Below, in pieces: positions 42,830 through 55,897 of a stretch of 64,000 nt of DNA. The stretch spans positions 1-64,000 of the forward strand of contig VXCM01002043.1 of NCBI GenBank assembly GCA_014773175.1, read 5' to 3'. A model generated the notes under the pieces. That model did not search any database and was not told the origin of the DNA. It was given only the letters and a program-made list of their open reading frames with translations. The position numbers were made by a program, and so were the translations under genes. How positions within the stretch are numbered: the first letter of the stretch is position 1; each line of letters begins with the position of its first letter. This stretch comes from Lucifuga dentata (lineage: Eukaryota > Chordata > Actinopteri > Ophidiiformes > Bythitidae).

Positions 42830-45800
42830 ATGCCTCCTGTGAAATCAAACCAAGATGTAAATGGAGGACATGGAGTTGAGGCTTCCGGCCTTCCAGAGAA
42901 GAGAAAAACCAGAGAGGAGGGAGAAGAGAGTGAGAATGAAGAAGAGGAGGAAGGCAGAGGTGAGCGGATCCCTCTGCATCGATGGGTAATGCACGGAGCA
43001 GTGATGTTTGGCCGTGAGTTCTGCTACGCCATGGAAACAGCTCTGGTGACACCCATACTACTGCAGATAGGTGAGGAGACAAACACCCTCTTTCTCACAC
43101 ATAAACACGTGCTGGTGATTTCACTGTTACAGATGAGTAAAGGTGAATTAATAGCAATTCTGGCAACAATGCTAGTATTTCCCAGTGCTGGAATACCTTT
43201 TCAAAAACTGGTCATAAACATCAAGTTCACCTGTATCACAAAAAATGGATAACTCAGTCTTGTATAGAAGTAAGCCCCAGATGGGAGAAACACATGGTGT
43301 ACACTTTTTTTTTTTTTTTTNCTTTTTTTTTTTTTTTTCACTTTTCACATTGTACTAGGACTTAATAGTAAGTATACCCCTAAATAAATTAAAAGTGGTA
43401 GGCTAACAAGTTTTGTCAGTTCAGTTTGAAAGCTGTTATTTTCTTTAGCTATTCTGTATTTCATGCTCTATTTACCCTGTGTAATATCTAGGCTGTTTTT
43501 GCAAACTTTACTCGTGTTTAATATGTGATGATGCCTGATGATGATGATGGCTGCGTCAGGGTGTCATGTAACCTGTGTGCCCAGTAGCAGCCAGCCGGGG
43601 TCATGCAGCTAGTTGTCAGGCTTTTCACGCCTAGTAGAAATTGAACAAAGGTAATTTTTCCTGGTAAGGTATGACAAGAATGTAAAACACAGCACATTCC
43701 ACAATGTTTTCCTCCCTGTTGAATGAATTACGTTTAAATTCTTTCAGCCAATCTCCATTCACTTTTTAAAACAACATTGCACATTTACTGTGCATCCATT
43801 TCTTCTACATACAGTTTACCTTTTAGGGTGCTGCAGATTATCTGATGTATGAATGAGGTGATTATTGTCTTTTGTGGCATATGCTTATTGCATCTGAACA
43901 GAACCTCTAGTGTTTTGGATTCATATTTTTCCGGATATAATCAATGCTTTGAATTTTATTATTTTTTCACGTGAAACTGTCCGCTATGGCCCTTTTATTT
44001 TCTTTTTCTTTTTTTTTGGAGTCAAACTAGTGGGAAGGCAGGAGCAGAGCACAGCAAGGCAGTGTGGGTAACATCTTATTCCCATGAGAACCAGTTAACA
44101 CACCCAGTCAGCTGACTGGCTGGTTTCTGGTCCATGAGAAGTTTCCATTGAAAACTTTAAATAGCTTAACATTGGGACTTTGCGAGGAATGGAAAATCTG
44201 GGAGTTGACTTATTGTTTTTCCACTGTAACAGAGCTGATATTGCATTGTCTTGCATTGCATAATGGGGCATGTATATGGGGCAAAGCCAGTACAGTGAAA
44301 GCTGTGGGTTGCTTGTATTAAAATGGGAATTCACAGAGGATGCGTGTTTCCTGATTTCAGTACAATCTGGGTCCTTGTTCAGTGAACTGAAGGCAATTTC
44401 ACAACTTCCTGGCTGGTTTGATTATTACACGTCCCTTTTTGTGTTGTAACAGGTTCCTTCTAAAGCAGAAAGTAGGAGAAGCAGCTGTTTCTTCAGCTGT
44501 GCACTGGTATGCAGGAGCTGGTGTATGTTTGCTTTATAAACAATGGAACATAAGAAAAAAAAAATCATGTTGCGTCTGGTTCTATCCCTTGCTTCCAGAA
44601 ACATTATTATAGTCTGGCTGCTTTCTCTGGTTGGGTCTAAATGTAGTTGTCTCTCTGTCTGTCTGTCTGTGCTTTTCAGGTCTTCCTGAGCAGTATTACA
44701 GTTTAACCTGGTTCCTCAGTCCCATCCTGGGTCTACTCTTCACCCCTGTCATAGGCTCAGCCAGTGACCGCTGTACTCTAAGATGGGGCAGGAGAAGACC
44801 CTTCATACTGGCCCTGTGTGTGGGCGTGCTGTTAGGAGTGGCACTGTTTTTAAATGGATCATTAATCGGTAATTAGAATGTCTTAAAGAGGATCATTTGG
44901 TAGAAACTGTAGTAATTACTATAAAGCTTAAAGTCTTATACATTTTGTGACACTATTCTAGGCCTTTCCATTGGTGACACTGCAGGCAGCCAGCCAATTG
45001 GTATCGTCCTTACTGTAGTCGGTGTGGTGGTGCTGGACTTCTCTGCTGATGCTGCTGAGGGACCAGTCACAGCCTACCTTCTGGATGTTGCAGACGGTGA
45101 TGAGCAAGACATGGCCCTAAATATTCATGCCTTCTCTGCAGGTAACTCATGTACATATGAACACACACACACACAGAGTCCACATAGATTTTCAGAAAAG
45201 GCCCTCAACAGCTACGACAGCCTGCAAATGATTCATAATGCTTTTTCCAAAATGTGAGTTCTAAACATACATTATACATGTAGAAAGCATAGTCACAGAA
45301 ATACTGTCTGTTTTTCCTTGTGTCTTGGATTTTGTGGGCATGTTCCCATTCTTATTCCTATTTCCTCAGGGCTTGGTGGAGCATTGGGCTACATGCTGGG
45401 TGGTCTAGATTGGACAGACACAGCTCTGGGCCATGCGTTTAATTCACAGGAACAGGTCCTTTTCCTGTTTGCTGTCATTGTCTTCATTATCTCTGTCATA
45501 CTGCACATGCTCAGCATCCCTGAGGAACCTTTCTCTCCATCCTACCTGCTCAAAAGCACAGAAAGTGGGGAGTCTATAAGCCAATTGTCTTTTAGGCCCA
45601 TTAGCCACATGCTACAAACTCTGGACGTAATTGGAGAAGAGGATGCATTTGTGCAAGAAAGACAAGAAGACAACAAATCAAATCCTGAGGAAGGGGAAAT
45701 GGATTTCCTTGCTGCGGAGCGTGTTCGGAGCAAAAGTGATTCTGTGTTAGCGATGCCAGAGTCTACAATCCAGTTGGATCCTGACCTTGACCCAGATATG

Positions 45801-47719
45801 CAACTTTTCCTGCCAGATGTGCATCCCATTCTACTGGAGACACAGGAAGAGCTAGAAGATGCTTTCATGCCATCAAAGCACAGTATTGGCTCCTCATCTC
45901 CTCCCTGTCTACCTGCTCCACCTCTTTGTGATACACAAACATCTGCTGATGGGATGCAGGCGTTAAAACATACAAGCCCCATTTTGCCTGACCTTCATGA
46001 TCAGACAGATGGTTCTCCTCCTCCTCCTCCTCTGCTCAATATCAGTCCTAGTTTGGAAGACATGCGTTGCAACACAAAGGTAATGTACAGCTCCTAAAAT
46101 TGCAGATGGTACCAGTATGGGTTTAAGATTATTGTGCAGCTATGAATTATTCCATTTCCTGTACAAAAATTGTATCAACATTGATAAATCAGTTCATGTA
46201 ATTTATGTGTAATTGTCTCCATGTTTACAGTTGTGACAACATGGAGTATCTCAAGAACAAAACAGCCTGTTGTTGTAGTCTGTATGTTTCTGTGATTGAA
46301 ATTTGCATATTTATGCTTTCCTCCTGTGTAGACCCAGCAGACCAAGGCTGCCAATGGTGTCAATCCTGGCTTGTCAACTTCTGGCGACTCCCACCCAGTC
46401 AGAGGCCATGCCTCCACTAGGCAGGGGAACCGCCCTTCCAGCACCTCAGTTTCATCACGACCTCACTTCTACAGACATGTATAGTTGAAATGATCATTTA
46501 TGAAATGACTTTCAATAATCGTAAATTGTGATGTTGTGCTTGACATTATAGTTCCTCTTGCTAAGGTAAGAAAATTGATCCTGATCTTTCTTTCTCCAGC
46601 CATCCTTCACTTTCTCTTATTATGGACGAGTGGGTTCACAGCGGTATCGACTGCGGCAGTTAGCGCCTCGTAGCCCTCTGCCAATCACCACCTCCCGCAG
46701 TCTGAATGATCTCACTGACCTCCAGCGGCATGCCAAGAAGCGGAAGTTGCGGTTGTCAGCTACCAGCCTATCATCTGAGGGCTCAAGTAGTGAAGGAGGT
46801 GCAGAAGGGGGTACCAGTGTTCGACTGCTCTGGTTGTCCATGTTGAAGGTGAAATAAACTGGAAATCTCCTTAATATTGATATTGGTTTCCTGCTGTAAG
46901 TTTACTGTTGTATCATTATTATAAATTTGCCATTTCTCACTATTGTCACTACTTGAGCAGATATAGATGTCCATTTATTTCAGTGGTAGTCACAGTGCTC
47001 AAACATCAACATCTGTTCCTATGGAAAAGGCAAAGAAAATGTCTACTTCCTTCTCCTCATTCACCTGCCAGTCTTGATTATTTCCGTTTCTGTGTTTGAT
47101 AGATGCCGAGGCAGCTGTGGAGACTGTGTGTGTGTCACCTCCTCACTTGGTTCTCCATCATAGCGGAAGCTGTGTTTTATACTGATTTTATGGGACAAGT
47201 CATTTATCATGGAGATCCCACGGTACATACACAAACACACACCCTTGTGCTCTTACATGTTTTGCTATCATGGAAACCACACAGCAGGGGAACACAGCCA
47301 TACACGCATAGACAGAAATGTAAATTATGCACTTGCACACATAAAGACAGCACACATTCATTTATGCCTGTGAACCTTTGAATACCAAATATAAAGAGCA
47401 CAATATGAGCTATCAGGTGTGTTTGATAATTCAAGTGTTGTAAGACACTTAGTAAGTGCTGCAATGATTCTGTTCTCTCAGGCACCAGCTAATTCCACAG
47501 AGCTGCAGAGCTATAACAAAGGAGTTCAGATGGGCTGCTGGGGACTGGTGGTCTATGCTGCTACTGCTGCTGTATGCTCTGGTTAGAACACTCTTTATTA
47601 TATTAAAACTTCAAACTGATTCATCTATTGCACTTGCATAACAAAATGAGACATCAGTGATAGAATTAAACTACTTGATCCCTATTTTGATCCTTCTATT
47701 AGTCCTGTCTTTAGTAATT

Positions 47720-47760
<41 letters not shown>

Positions 47761-48156
47761 CTCCCTCTTTCCAAACTCCATCCCATCTTCACCCAGCTAT
47801 CCTTCAGAAGTACCTGGATAATTTTGACCTGAGCATTAAGGTTGTCTACATTGTTGGAACACTGTCATTCTCAATAGGTAGGTGCCACAAGCTGGTGGAG
47901 TGTAGAATAGTAGATTTGGGAGCAGCTATATATTGTGTGTATTGTCTTTTTAGTTTGTAAAAAAGTGGAGTTTAATGTATTTAAACAGACAAAATATTTT
48001 TATTCTCCTTTACTTTAGGAACTGCTATCATGGCGATCTTCCCTAATGTTTATGTTGCCATGGTGATGATCAGTACCATGGGCATCATCTCCATGAGTAT
48101 CTCCTACTGTCCCTATGCTTTACTCGGGCAGTATCATGAAATTAAAGAGGTACACA

Positions 48157-48220
<64 letters not shown>

Positions 48221-48962
48221 TTTGAAGCCAGTGAGACAATCCTGTTTGTCACAAACCATTTGTTGAACATGGGAATTCTTGTTTGTGATACACAGTTTTA
48301 CATTACATTTACTGTACATGCTTGGTTCATTTTTTTCTCCTGCACCATCTCTTTCTCCAGTACATTCACCATAGTCCAGAGAACACACAAAGAGGTTTTG
48401 GCGTTGATTGTGCGATCCTAACCTGTCAGGTGAGCATTCATTGTTTTAAATCCTAAACTTAGTTGTATTTAACTTTGACTCAACGATATGCTAAACAGTA
48501 TTTTGCCATTGATATGATTTAGGTTGTGAGCTACAGTGAAATGATGTATTTTATCATATTTTGATCTTATCCAGGTGCTAGATGTGGCCATGAGAACCAG
48601 AGGAAAGCATGATTGTCAATTCAGCATATGTTGTTGTGCTGCACCATTCTAATTAGTTTGGTTATTTCCAGGTTTATATCAGCCAGATTTTGGTTGCGTC
48701 GGCACTTGGAGCTGTCATAGAAGCAATTGGCAGTGTGCGTGTCATTCCTGTGGTGGCCTCTGGAGGTGCCTTGCTTGGCTTCCTTACTTCCTGTTTCCTA
48801 GTGATTTACCCAGATGTGGAGCCCAGCAGCTCAGAGCAGGACAAGGGTTCAGTTACTTTACCTGGAGATGTGGACCCTAATGGAGCAAGAACCAGTCAGG
48901 AACTGGTACTGGTAAAATCAACAGATGGAACAACGAAAACCAAATATCACTCTGTTGTTTGA
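42830..48962 (+). CDS. slc45a4: Solute carrier family 45 member 4 (12 coding exons)
   Basis: MFS transporter, described as a proton-coupled sugar carrier and more recently linked to polyamine transport. Exons: 42830-43070, 44680-44868, 44962-45141, 45370-46079, 46332-46478, 46600-46848, 47103-47222, 47482-47581, 47797-47877, 48019-48149, 48361-48429, 48672-48962. All are GT-AG and phase-consistent, giving about 835 aa (human 768). An acidic N-terminal tail precedes [20 protein letters not shown] in TM1. [16 protein letters not shown] is the SLC45/MFS loop motif. A long cytoplasmic loop (about residues 265-570) with VRSKSDSVL, a PPPPP run and [12 protein letters not shown] separates the two transmembrane halves, and the C-terminal half includes [16 protein letters not shown] and [17 protein letters not shown]. 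The extra length is mostly in the central loop. ATG has A at -3. Confidence 0.95.
43071..44679. other. slc45a4 intron 1, no feature beyond a poly-T join
   Basis: AT-rich intron with a poly-T run interrupted by an N at 43321. No exon, transposon end or long repeat was recognised. Confidence 0.5.
47722..47755. repeat. (TC)n near the slc45a4 exon 9 acceptor
   Basis: The tract lies about 40 bp before the acceptor at 47795-47796. Confidence 0.95.
48152..48219. repeat. (AC)n directly after the slc45a4 exon 10 donor
   Basis: The donor GTACACACG at 48150 leads directly into more than 30 AC units. Confidence 0.95.
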
Positions 48963-51900
48963 TCATGGACACACAAAGAGTGGTTTACATTTATCCTTAC
49001 CAAGCACAAGCAGGTGGGGATTGTGATTTAGGATGTGATGATCATGGTTTCCAGGTTGAAGAGTCAGTGCCTTTCTGAAGGAGAGAAGAACAGATTGAAC
49101 AAAACTTTTTTTGACAATGTCACAACAGGAATCAAGCAAAAATGTGGCAATCATGTCATACTCTCACACAAAAACTTGGAGTGCATTCCAATTCAGAATT
49201 GTTTTAGAACTCATAAAAAGTTTTATGACTGAGTAAAGGTCGTATTTTGGCCTGTTTCCACCTCTGCCCTGAAATAAGTGTTTGTAAAAGGGATGAGTGG
49301 TTCGATTGTAGAAGTAAGTGAGCCTTTTGACAATGATTAGGTCTGACTACTGAAATGAACTTTAACCTTTGTTCTGAAAACGTTTAACTGGGAAGCACAC
49401 AGAGCACTTTTTGTTTTGTCACATCTCTGAATATTGCTACATTATATTGCTACATGTTGCTACATTAATGCTGCAGACTGATTTCATATGACTATCATGT
49501 AAAATCTATCTTTTATGCTGCTGTGACAGGCTCGTCACTCAGCATTGGCTGTGTGCATCCTGACCAGAGACACACAGCTGACTGGACAATCACATGCTGT
49601 AAAAGTGTCTTTCTTTACCTCTCTATTACTTGTTGTCAAAATAATGTAATGAATGTAAATTTCTGTCAGTGTGGAATACCACTTTTTTTTTTTTAAAGCC
49701 ACTTTCCAATGTCCACGTTTAACTTACTGCAAACAAACTCATTTTCAGTTAGTGCCCAATCTTTTTTTCTTTTTTTTTTTTTCATAATTTCAGTATCATT
49801 TTTACAGAATGACATTGGAATTATGAAAGCCATATTGCCCTTTTAGAGCCATGGAAAGGGGAAAAAAGACAGGGAGCATATAATTATATTTTGTCTGCCA
49901 GTTGTGGCAGAAAATATATTTTGGTACTTCGCCTATGTTATGTGAATGTGCTGTCCACATTAATTTATTCAAATCACTAAATTATCTTCAAGTGTTTCAG
50001 TTTTTTAGGGTTTTATTAGTATAGCAGAGTGGTGTTCATTGTGAAAGTGCTTTTAAAAATACTTTTGAACATTTGTCATCTTTAGCCATCAAGAAAAAAA
50101 ATTGATGATGAACTGTGATTGGCTGAAAGATTAGTTTTCTTATGCTTTTAATTGAAAGAAAAATGCCCCGGTATAACACTTGCTTGCTGTGTCATTTATA
50201 ACTTAAAGTTGGTATTGCTGTGCAGAAAAAAAAAAGGATAACTAAGAAGATAAATAGTTTATTTGGTGCCAGTACTCTATTTATCTTAGAACCATTAGAA
50301 TTAAGAATAAGAAAGAAAGATCTATGGAGCATCTTCTGATTACTTATGTTCCTCTTCTCCTTAATACTGCTGTTTCATTTACCACTGATTGGTGTTCATT
50401 GGTAAAGGCTGTTCAGCTCAGCTAAACTGGCCTTTTGAGTATCGGTTTCTTTGGAGAGGTTTAGTGACGTGATCTTATTTCTGTTTCAAGGACGCTGTAA
50501 TAATGCATAATGCATAATGAAGATAGACAGGACCAGTTCTATGCAATGCAGGTGACTGTGACTATGCAAACTCAAAGCCCTCTCTAGGGTGTCATGACCA
50601 AAACTAGAAGATGCATAGGAGCGTAGTCTATTAATCTCTAGCTGTCAGTTTGACATCACAGCTTCAATATCCGCCATTTTGCTGTTCTCAAGTGATGTAT
50701 GTAACCATTTGGGAGATTTTTTTTTTCTCTAATTATGAGCAATACCAGTGGTACTTCACAGCTGGACCTAGTATCCTACTGGCTACATCATTATTGAGCT
50801 CATAATGACAGGAAAGTGGCCTCTGTGGTGTGACTGCTACAGTTTGTCATTGAGGACTTTTGTCAAGATTCAGATATTGTGGTTTACAAACCATATAAAT
50901 GGAAAACTTAGGAAATAATGAGAAATTATAGAACTCATTACTTTGCTAAGTAATGCATGGACTGTACTATTGTGTGTGACATTTTGCGTGTGTGCTGGTG
51001 TATTGTTTTAGGCCTTGTTTTCCAAAAGCATCTTTCTATGACAGTCTGTGTTTCCACTGGCTCCCACAGGGTTTTGTCATCATATTAATGTTATACTGTA
51101 ATAGTTTGGGTATTAATCATTTTTATGCTTATGATGCTAAGATAGTGTTTTTTAATCAGTTTAAAATGCCGATGTAGAAAATCCAAATATTTTATGGCTC
51201 ACTCTTGTAATCAAAATCGATTATGTTTTTAAAATTAGTTTTCTAACCTGGGATTTGAAATGCTAAATGTAAGATCGGCTTAACTTTGTTGTCAGAGGAC
51301 CAAACAAACAAAACACAATCTAAGCTAATGGATGCTTTAGGGAAATGTCCTTAAATTTGTTGGGGATTAGAAATGGTTTACCCTCTACCTTCCATTCCTC
51401 CTAAAAGCTGTTTCAGAGGTTTCAGAGATCTCTCCCAGAAGCAGTCATCATGTTTCATTGCCAAACTACTGAGTAAGAATGCATTCAGCTTTATCTGGTT
51501 TGTTGAACCAGATCAAGAGATGACTGCTGATGTATCTGAAAATTATTTTGATGATGTTTATGATGTTTTAAAAAATGTCTAGTGATAATGTCACATACAT
51601 TATTTTTGGCTTATTTATTGCAATTTAAACCTCTTTCTTGAGGAAACTCAAGCTAGTCCTATGATTTTATTTTTAAAGTGTGCTGGTGTATTGAAAGCAT
51701 TTTGATTTTATACAAATGTCACCAAGACTTCTAAAAGCCAATCATGGATGTTTTTAAGTGAGTTTTGACAAATGCCTTCATTTTGCTGCTCTACTTTTGT
51801 ACCAGTTACTTTGAAAAAAAGACAATGAATGCACCTTCAACTGTGAAAATGTCTGTGTTTTCATTGACAGTCCCTTGCACATATTCAAACTGCATTTATT

Positions 51901-52120
51901 AAGCTGTGTTTTCTTTGTATGCTGTTTTGGCAATTTGTAACTATTTTATAAGTAGTACATGACCTTATAAGTTGAGCAATAACCCACAAGAGCTTGATAT
52001 GGTGGTTTTAGAAGCATTGAAAGGCACACACAGTAATAGTGTTGTAGCTTCAACTACTTTTATACCCAGGAAAATGTTTCCTCCATGGAAGTTATAACAA
52101 TAAAATATATCAGTTGAACA
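48963..52120 (+). other. slc45a4: slc45a4 3' UTR (inferred, about 3.1 kb)
   Basis: AT-rich sequence without exons after the stop codon, ending at an AATAAA at 52099-52104. Its length resembles that of long vertebrate 3' UTRs. Earlier polyadenylation is possible. Confidence 0.55.
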
Positions 52121-52869
52121 AAAGACCAGATGTTACCTTCTCTTGCTTTGTAAAAACAGCGTAGCTATCAGTCTCGTGAAAGACTTATTTTCTGTCTCTT
52201 TACACTGAGATAATCATGAACCTATGAATCTTCCATAGATATGCAATACACATGGATTTCCAGCACCAATGGTCCATCAGTGCCATCTTCAGGCCAGTAT
52301 AAATTACTACAGGAGTTTTAAGCTGACAGGTAAACCCTGAAATAGAAATTCAATGATTTTATTCAGGAGAGTCTATATCTACAAAAGCAACTTTCTCCTG
52401 TTGTCGAAATCACAGCATCATGACTTAAATAAATATAATGTTAAGAAATAATTTTTAAAAAAAAGATCAAAATTGGTTCATAACCTTTCGAGTAATACAA
52501 TCTCAGAGCAATAAAAAAAAAGTTAAACACTGACGAAACATAAAAAGCCACCCAAATAAAACGTATATCAAAACGTAGGGGCAGTTGGGGTNGGGGATAT
52601 TTTACACTTTTAAAGGACTATACCAGCGATCGTGCATGTTTGAGCCCAAAACAATCCACATACATGTTATGTTACTGAAAACCAAAAATATAGAACTTTA
52701 ACGTAAATTTTAGATTTTTTTTTCTGCCTTCCAGACTGCCATTGGTTTCAGTTCATTCCAGTATGCTATTAAAATCAACTTGTAGAGACTTCAAACACGC
52801 TTAAAATAAGTAATCCATCAGTAACCTACAAACAAGATGTGTCCATTGGGGAGCTGCATGGAAAACAAT

Positions 52870-53052
52870 GTATGCCTCCGCCAGGGAATATAGTCCCAGG
52901 ATCAGCGCGCGTGGAGAAACAGGAAGCGGTGGGTTTGTTTCAGTCGGAGGGCTTTGCTGAAAACTGGTAGTTATTTAAGCTCCTAAACACAGACCGCTGC
53001 CTTCATACAGCAATACTGGTGACAGAAGAGCCGCACGGATGTCTGAGAGCAG
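52870..53052 (+). promoter_or_regulatory. dennd3: Probable dennd3 promoter and first exon
   Basis: A GC-richer island with GCGCGC and AGGAAGCGG (ETS-like) lies near 52905-52930. A donor AG/GTTAGT follows at 53051-53058. The exon ends inside a short upstream frame starting ATG at 53039. The next exon begins after the CATCTCAG acceptor ending at 55040. Confidence 0.45.
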
Positions 53053-55080
53053 GTTAGTACTCTAAAACAGAAATACTACTAAAAACAAGTCGTGGTTGAA
53101 ATTGGCAGGCAGGTAAGATAAGGTAAAGTAAGTAAGTAATGTAAGGTAACCGTTTTCTCTCATCTGTACAGCAGCTTGTAACTCAGAATCACAAGCTGCA
53201 ATAAACTGCATTAAACTTGCGCTTTTGCTTCATGTTCTGTTGGTATGAATCTGTGCCAAACTGACTTATGAAATTTTAACCTTGTTATTTATAGATAATC
53301 CTAGTCCTGGAAAGTAGCTCACAACAGGCTGATTTCTACAGAAACTCTCTTGTTTTGCATCAGTGCTCTTGTAAATAATCCATAATTTGTCATTGTAATT
53401 GGAAGAATGTGCAAATATTCTATAGCTGATGATGCAAATTAACTTGTTTTAGTTACTTTTTTTTAACATGTGTAACTTTTAGTAGCACGTGAAATGTTTA
53501 ACATTTTTCCTGAGAGTAGCATATAGAAAATAGATGAAGAATGTCTGAAAATAAATGTTTGTACTTCACCCAGAGCTGTTTACCATCACTGACAAAGTAT
53601 TCATGGCAGCATAATCATTCATAATAGTAAAGCGCTAGTGATGTGAGGTTTCTTTTTTTTTTTTTTTTTTNCAATTTTTTTTTTTTTGTTTTTTTAGAAG
53701 CAGATCAGAATGATAATGTGTAAAGATGGAGATATCAAGATGTCTTATGTCTGTGCTATGATTACACTTGACATTTTGAGGTCAGATTTTTAAAATTTCA
53801 CATTGGTGCTAAAGTGTAAATCCTCTTCTGCTTTAGTTTTCCTGCTCCTCGCCTCGGTCTCTTTGCACAGCTTGTACGTGTTTTACAGCCACAGTGGATC
53901 CAGACTAAAGGAATTTCAATCACATTGTAAGCCTGACCCACTCATGTTTACAACATTGGAATGTGAGCAAAATCAGATTCTTGAGTCTTGAGATCCGCCA
54001 CTCCGTGTACTCTGACATTATACGAAGATTTGTATTAAGGAAGTGTAACTTAAGTCCAAGTGTTGGATCTAAAAAAGTTGAGCTGTTGAGGGATATAGTT
54101 TGATAAGGAATTTGCAATATTTCAAAGACTGTATGATTTTGCTTCATGTAAAGATGACCATGTTACATCTCTGGATGTACAGCAATGAAGTACAGTTCAT
54201 GTGGCATATTTCTAACAGGATATTAGTACATTTTAATGTTGCTTTGTTTGCTTTACTCCTTTTCATCTTGAATTATTGAAATGCACCACACTGTAAGAGC
54301 TAACGTCACGTGATAGGCATATTTACTATAGTTTAGAGCAAAACTGCTTAGGTCCCACTGGGGATCAGTTATCTCTTATCTCTTAGCTTATGTCCATTTG
54401 AATGTCATTTGTGTGACTCTGGTAGTATTTTGAAACTGTAGATACATTTTAAAACAACACTCCCTGTATAAAACTCAAATTCTATATGCACATCAAAACA
54501 GCTCCTCCTAACTTCAAGTAAAGTTGCTATATCCAATTTATTAGTATATAAACAAAATGAACACAGATCAATTTCAGCCTTGTGAGAAGTGCAAGAAGTA
54601 GAACTGAGGAAAGATTGTGTACATCCTGAATGAAGTAGAAACTTCTGTAAGACACAATGTGGAAATATGGTTCTGTGGACATTGTGGGTGTAATAATTGA
54701 TGAGAAGCCATTGCAAGACTCTGCATCTTGAAATAACCTTGCGGTGAGGGAAATTCTTGACTGTGTCTTCAGAAGATGTTGTTGATGAGAGCAACAGTGG
54801 TGATAATGAGCTGGAACAGCCGCTGTGTCATGTGGTGTGACATGGTCTTTACTTAGCTAATAATTGCTTTTTCCTTGAAGAAAACTGAAGATGAGAGAAA
54901 TGGATCAATATTTCTCCTTACTGACGCACAGGCAGAAGTAAATATAGAATCTGTTTTCTGTTATCTGTATCTCTGGATGTATGTGTTTCATCTTCCTACT
55001 CTCTGACTTTCTCTTACTTTGACCTTCCTCTTCATCTCAGGCTCAGCGGTTTTGATTCAGTGGGTCTGAGTGGGGACTGA
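53039..55080 (+). other. Spliced upstream ORF in the dennd3 5' UTR
   Basis: If 53052 is spliced to 55041, the frame reads MSESRLSGFDSVGLSGD and stops at 55078-55080, 36 nt before the main ATG. It is a 17-codon uORF, inferred from splice-site sequence only. Confidence 0.45.
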
Positions 55081-55104
55081 TTCAGGTTCTACTTGGGTCC
55101 TGGC

Positions 55105-55116
55105 ATGTTTCGGTGA
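55105..55116 (+). other. Three-codon uORF overlapping the dennd3 start (TGATG)
   Basis: ATG-TTT-CGG-TGA ends at 55116, and the main dennd3 ATG is 55116-55118, so stop and start share one base. The uORF ATG has G at -3; the main ATG has G at -3 and G at +4. Confidence 0.7.
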
Positions 55117-55848
55117 TGGCAAGTCATCTGCCTCCTGCTCTGCTTGAAGCCTGTGTGGTGGTTGGAGCATCTAATGAGAAACTCCAGGAATTCCACCAGG
55201 TATTTTCCACCAAACCTGCCCCTTCCACAGACATTATTATGCATTTAACTATTTAACTGATTAACATTGCAGGGAGGTAGTGGTAATTTACTGAGGACCA
55301 GTCCCATTTTCCAATTTTTGCCCATTCAGCAGAGCACAAATGGGTCTTCAGAGCTCCCCATGTTGGAGCCAGAGGTTCTACATGTCCTGGCACCTCCCTT
55401 TATTAAGTGTGAAGTGGTGAAGCCACATGGGAGTCCACGGAGGTCCTTCCTCAGGAAGAAGAGGGAACAACTTCCTTCACCTGCAGCAGGTTTGGGAATG
55501 GCAGTGCTTTTCTGCTTTGTTGTAACTACTGCCCACCCGTTGAAATTTGTTTAGAGTTGGAGCATAAAAGTCAGTCCAAGAAAGACAGCAGCCAAAGCAA
55601 TGAGCATGTTATTTTCTGTTGCTGATTAGTTTCTTGACAATTTATCTGAGGCTCTTTGGATCAGTAAAGTAAAAATCTTACCTATTATCAACGTCAGCTG
55701 TTGGTGAAGTCATATTTTTCTTGTTTTAGCCCCACACACGTTTGCAGGTGGAGGAGCAGCAGACGCAAGAGGAAGTACTGAAGATGTTAGTGCTCTAAAA
55801 GACATCGATCTCATGGCTCTGCCTCAACTCTGCTTCCCTGGTATTTGG

Positions 55849-55897
<49 letters not shown>

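Noticed and set aside
45542..45982. 146-codon minus-strand frame as a gene
   Set aside because: It is the antisense shadow of the large slc45a4 loop exon (45370-46079).
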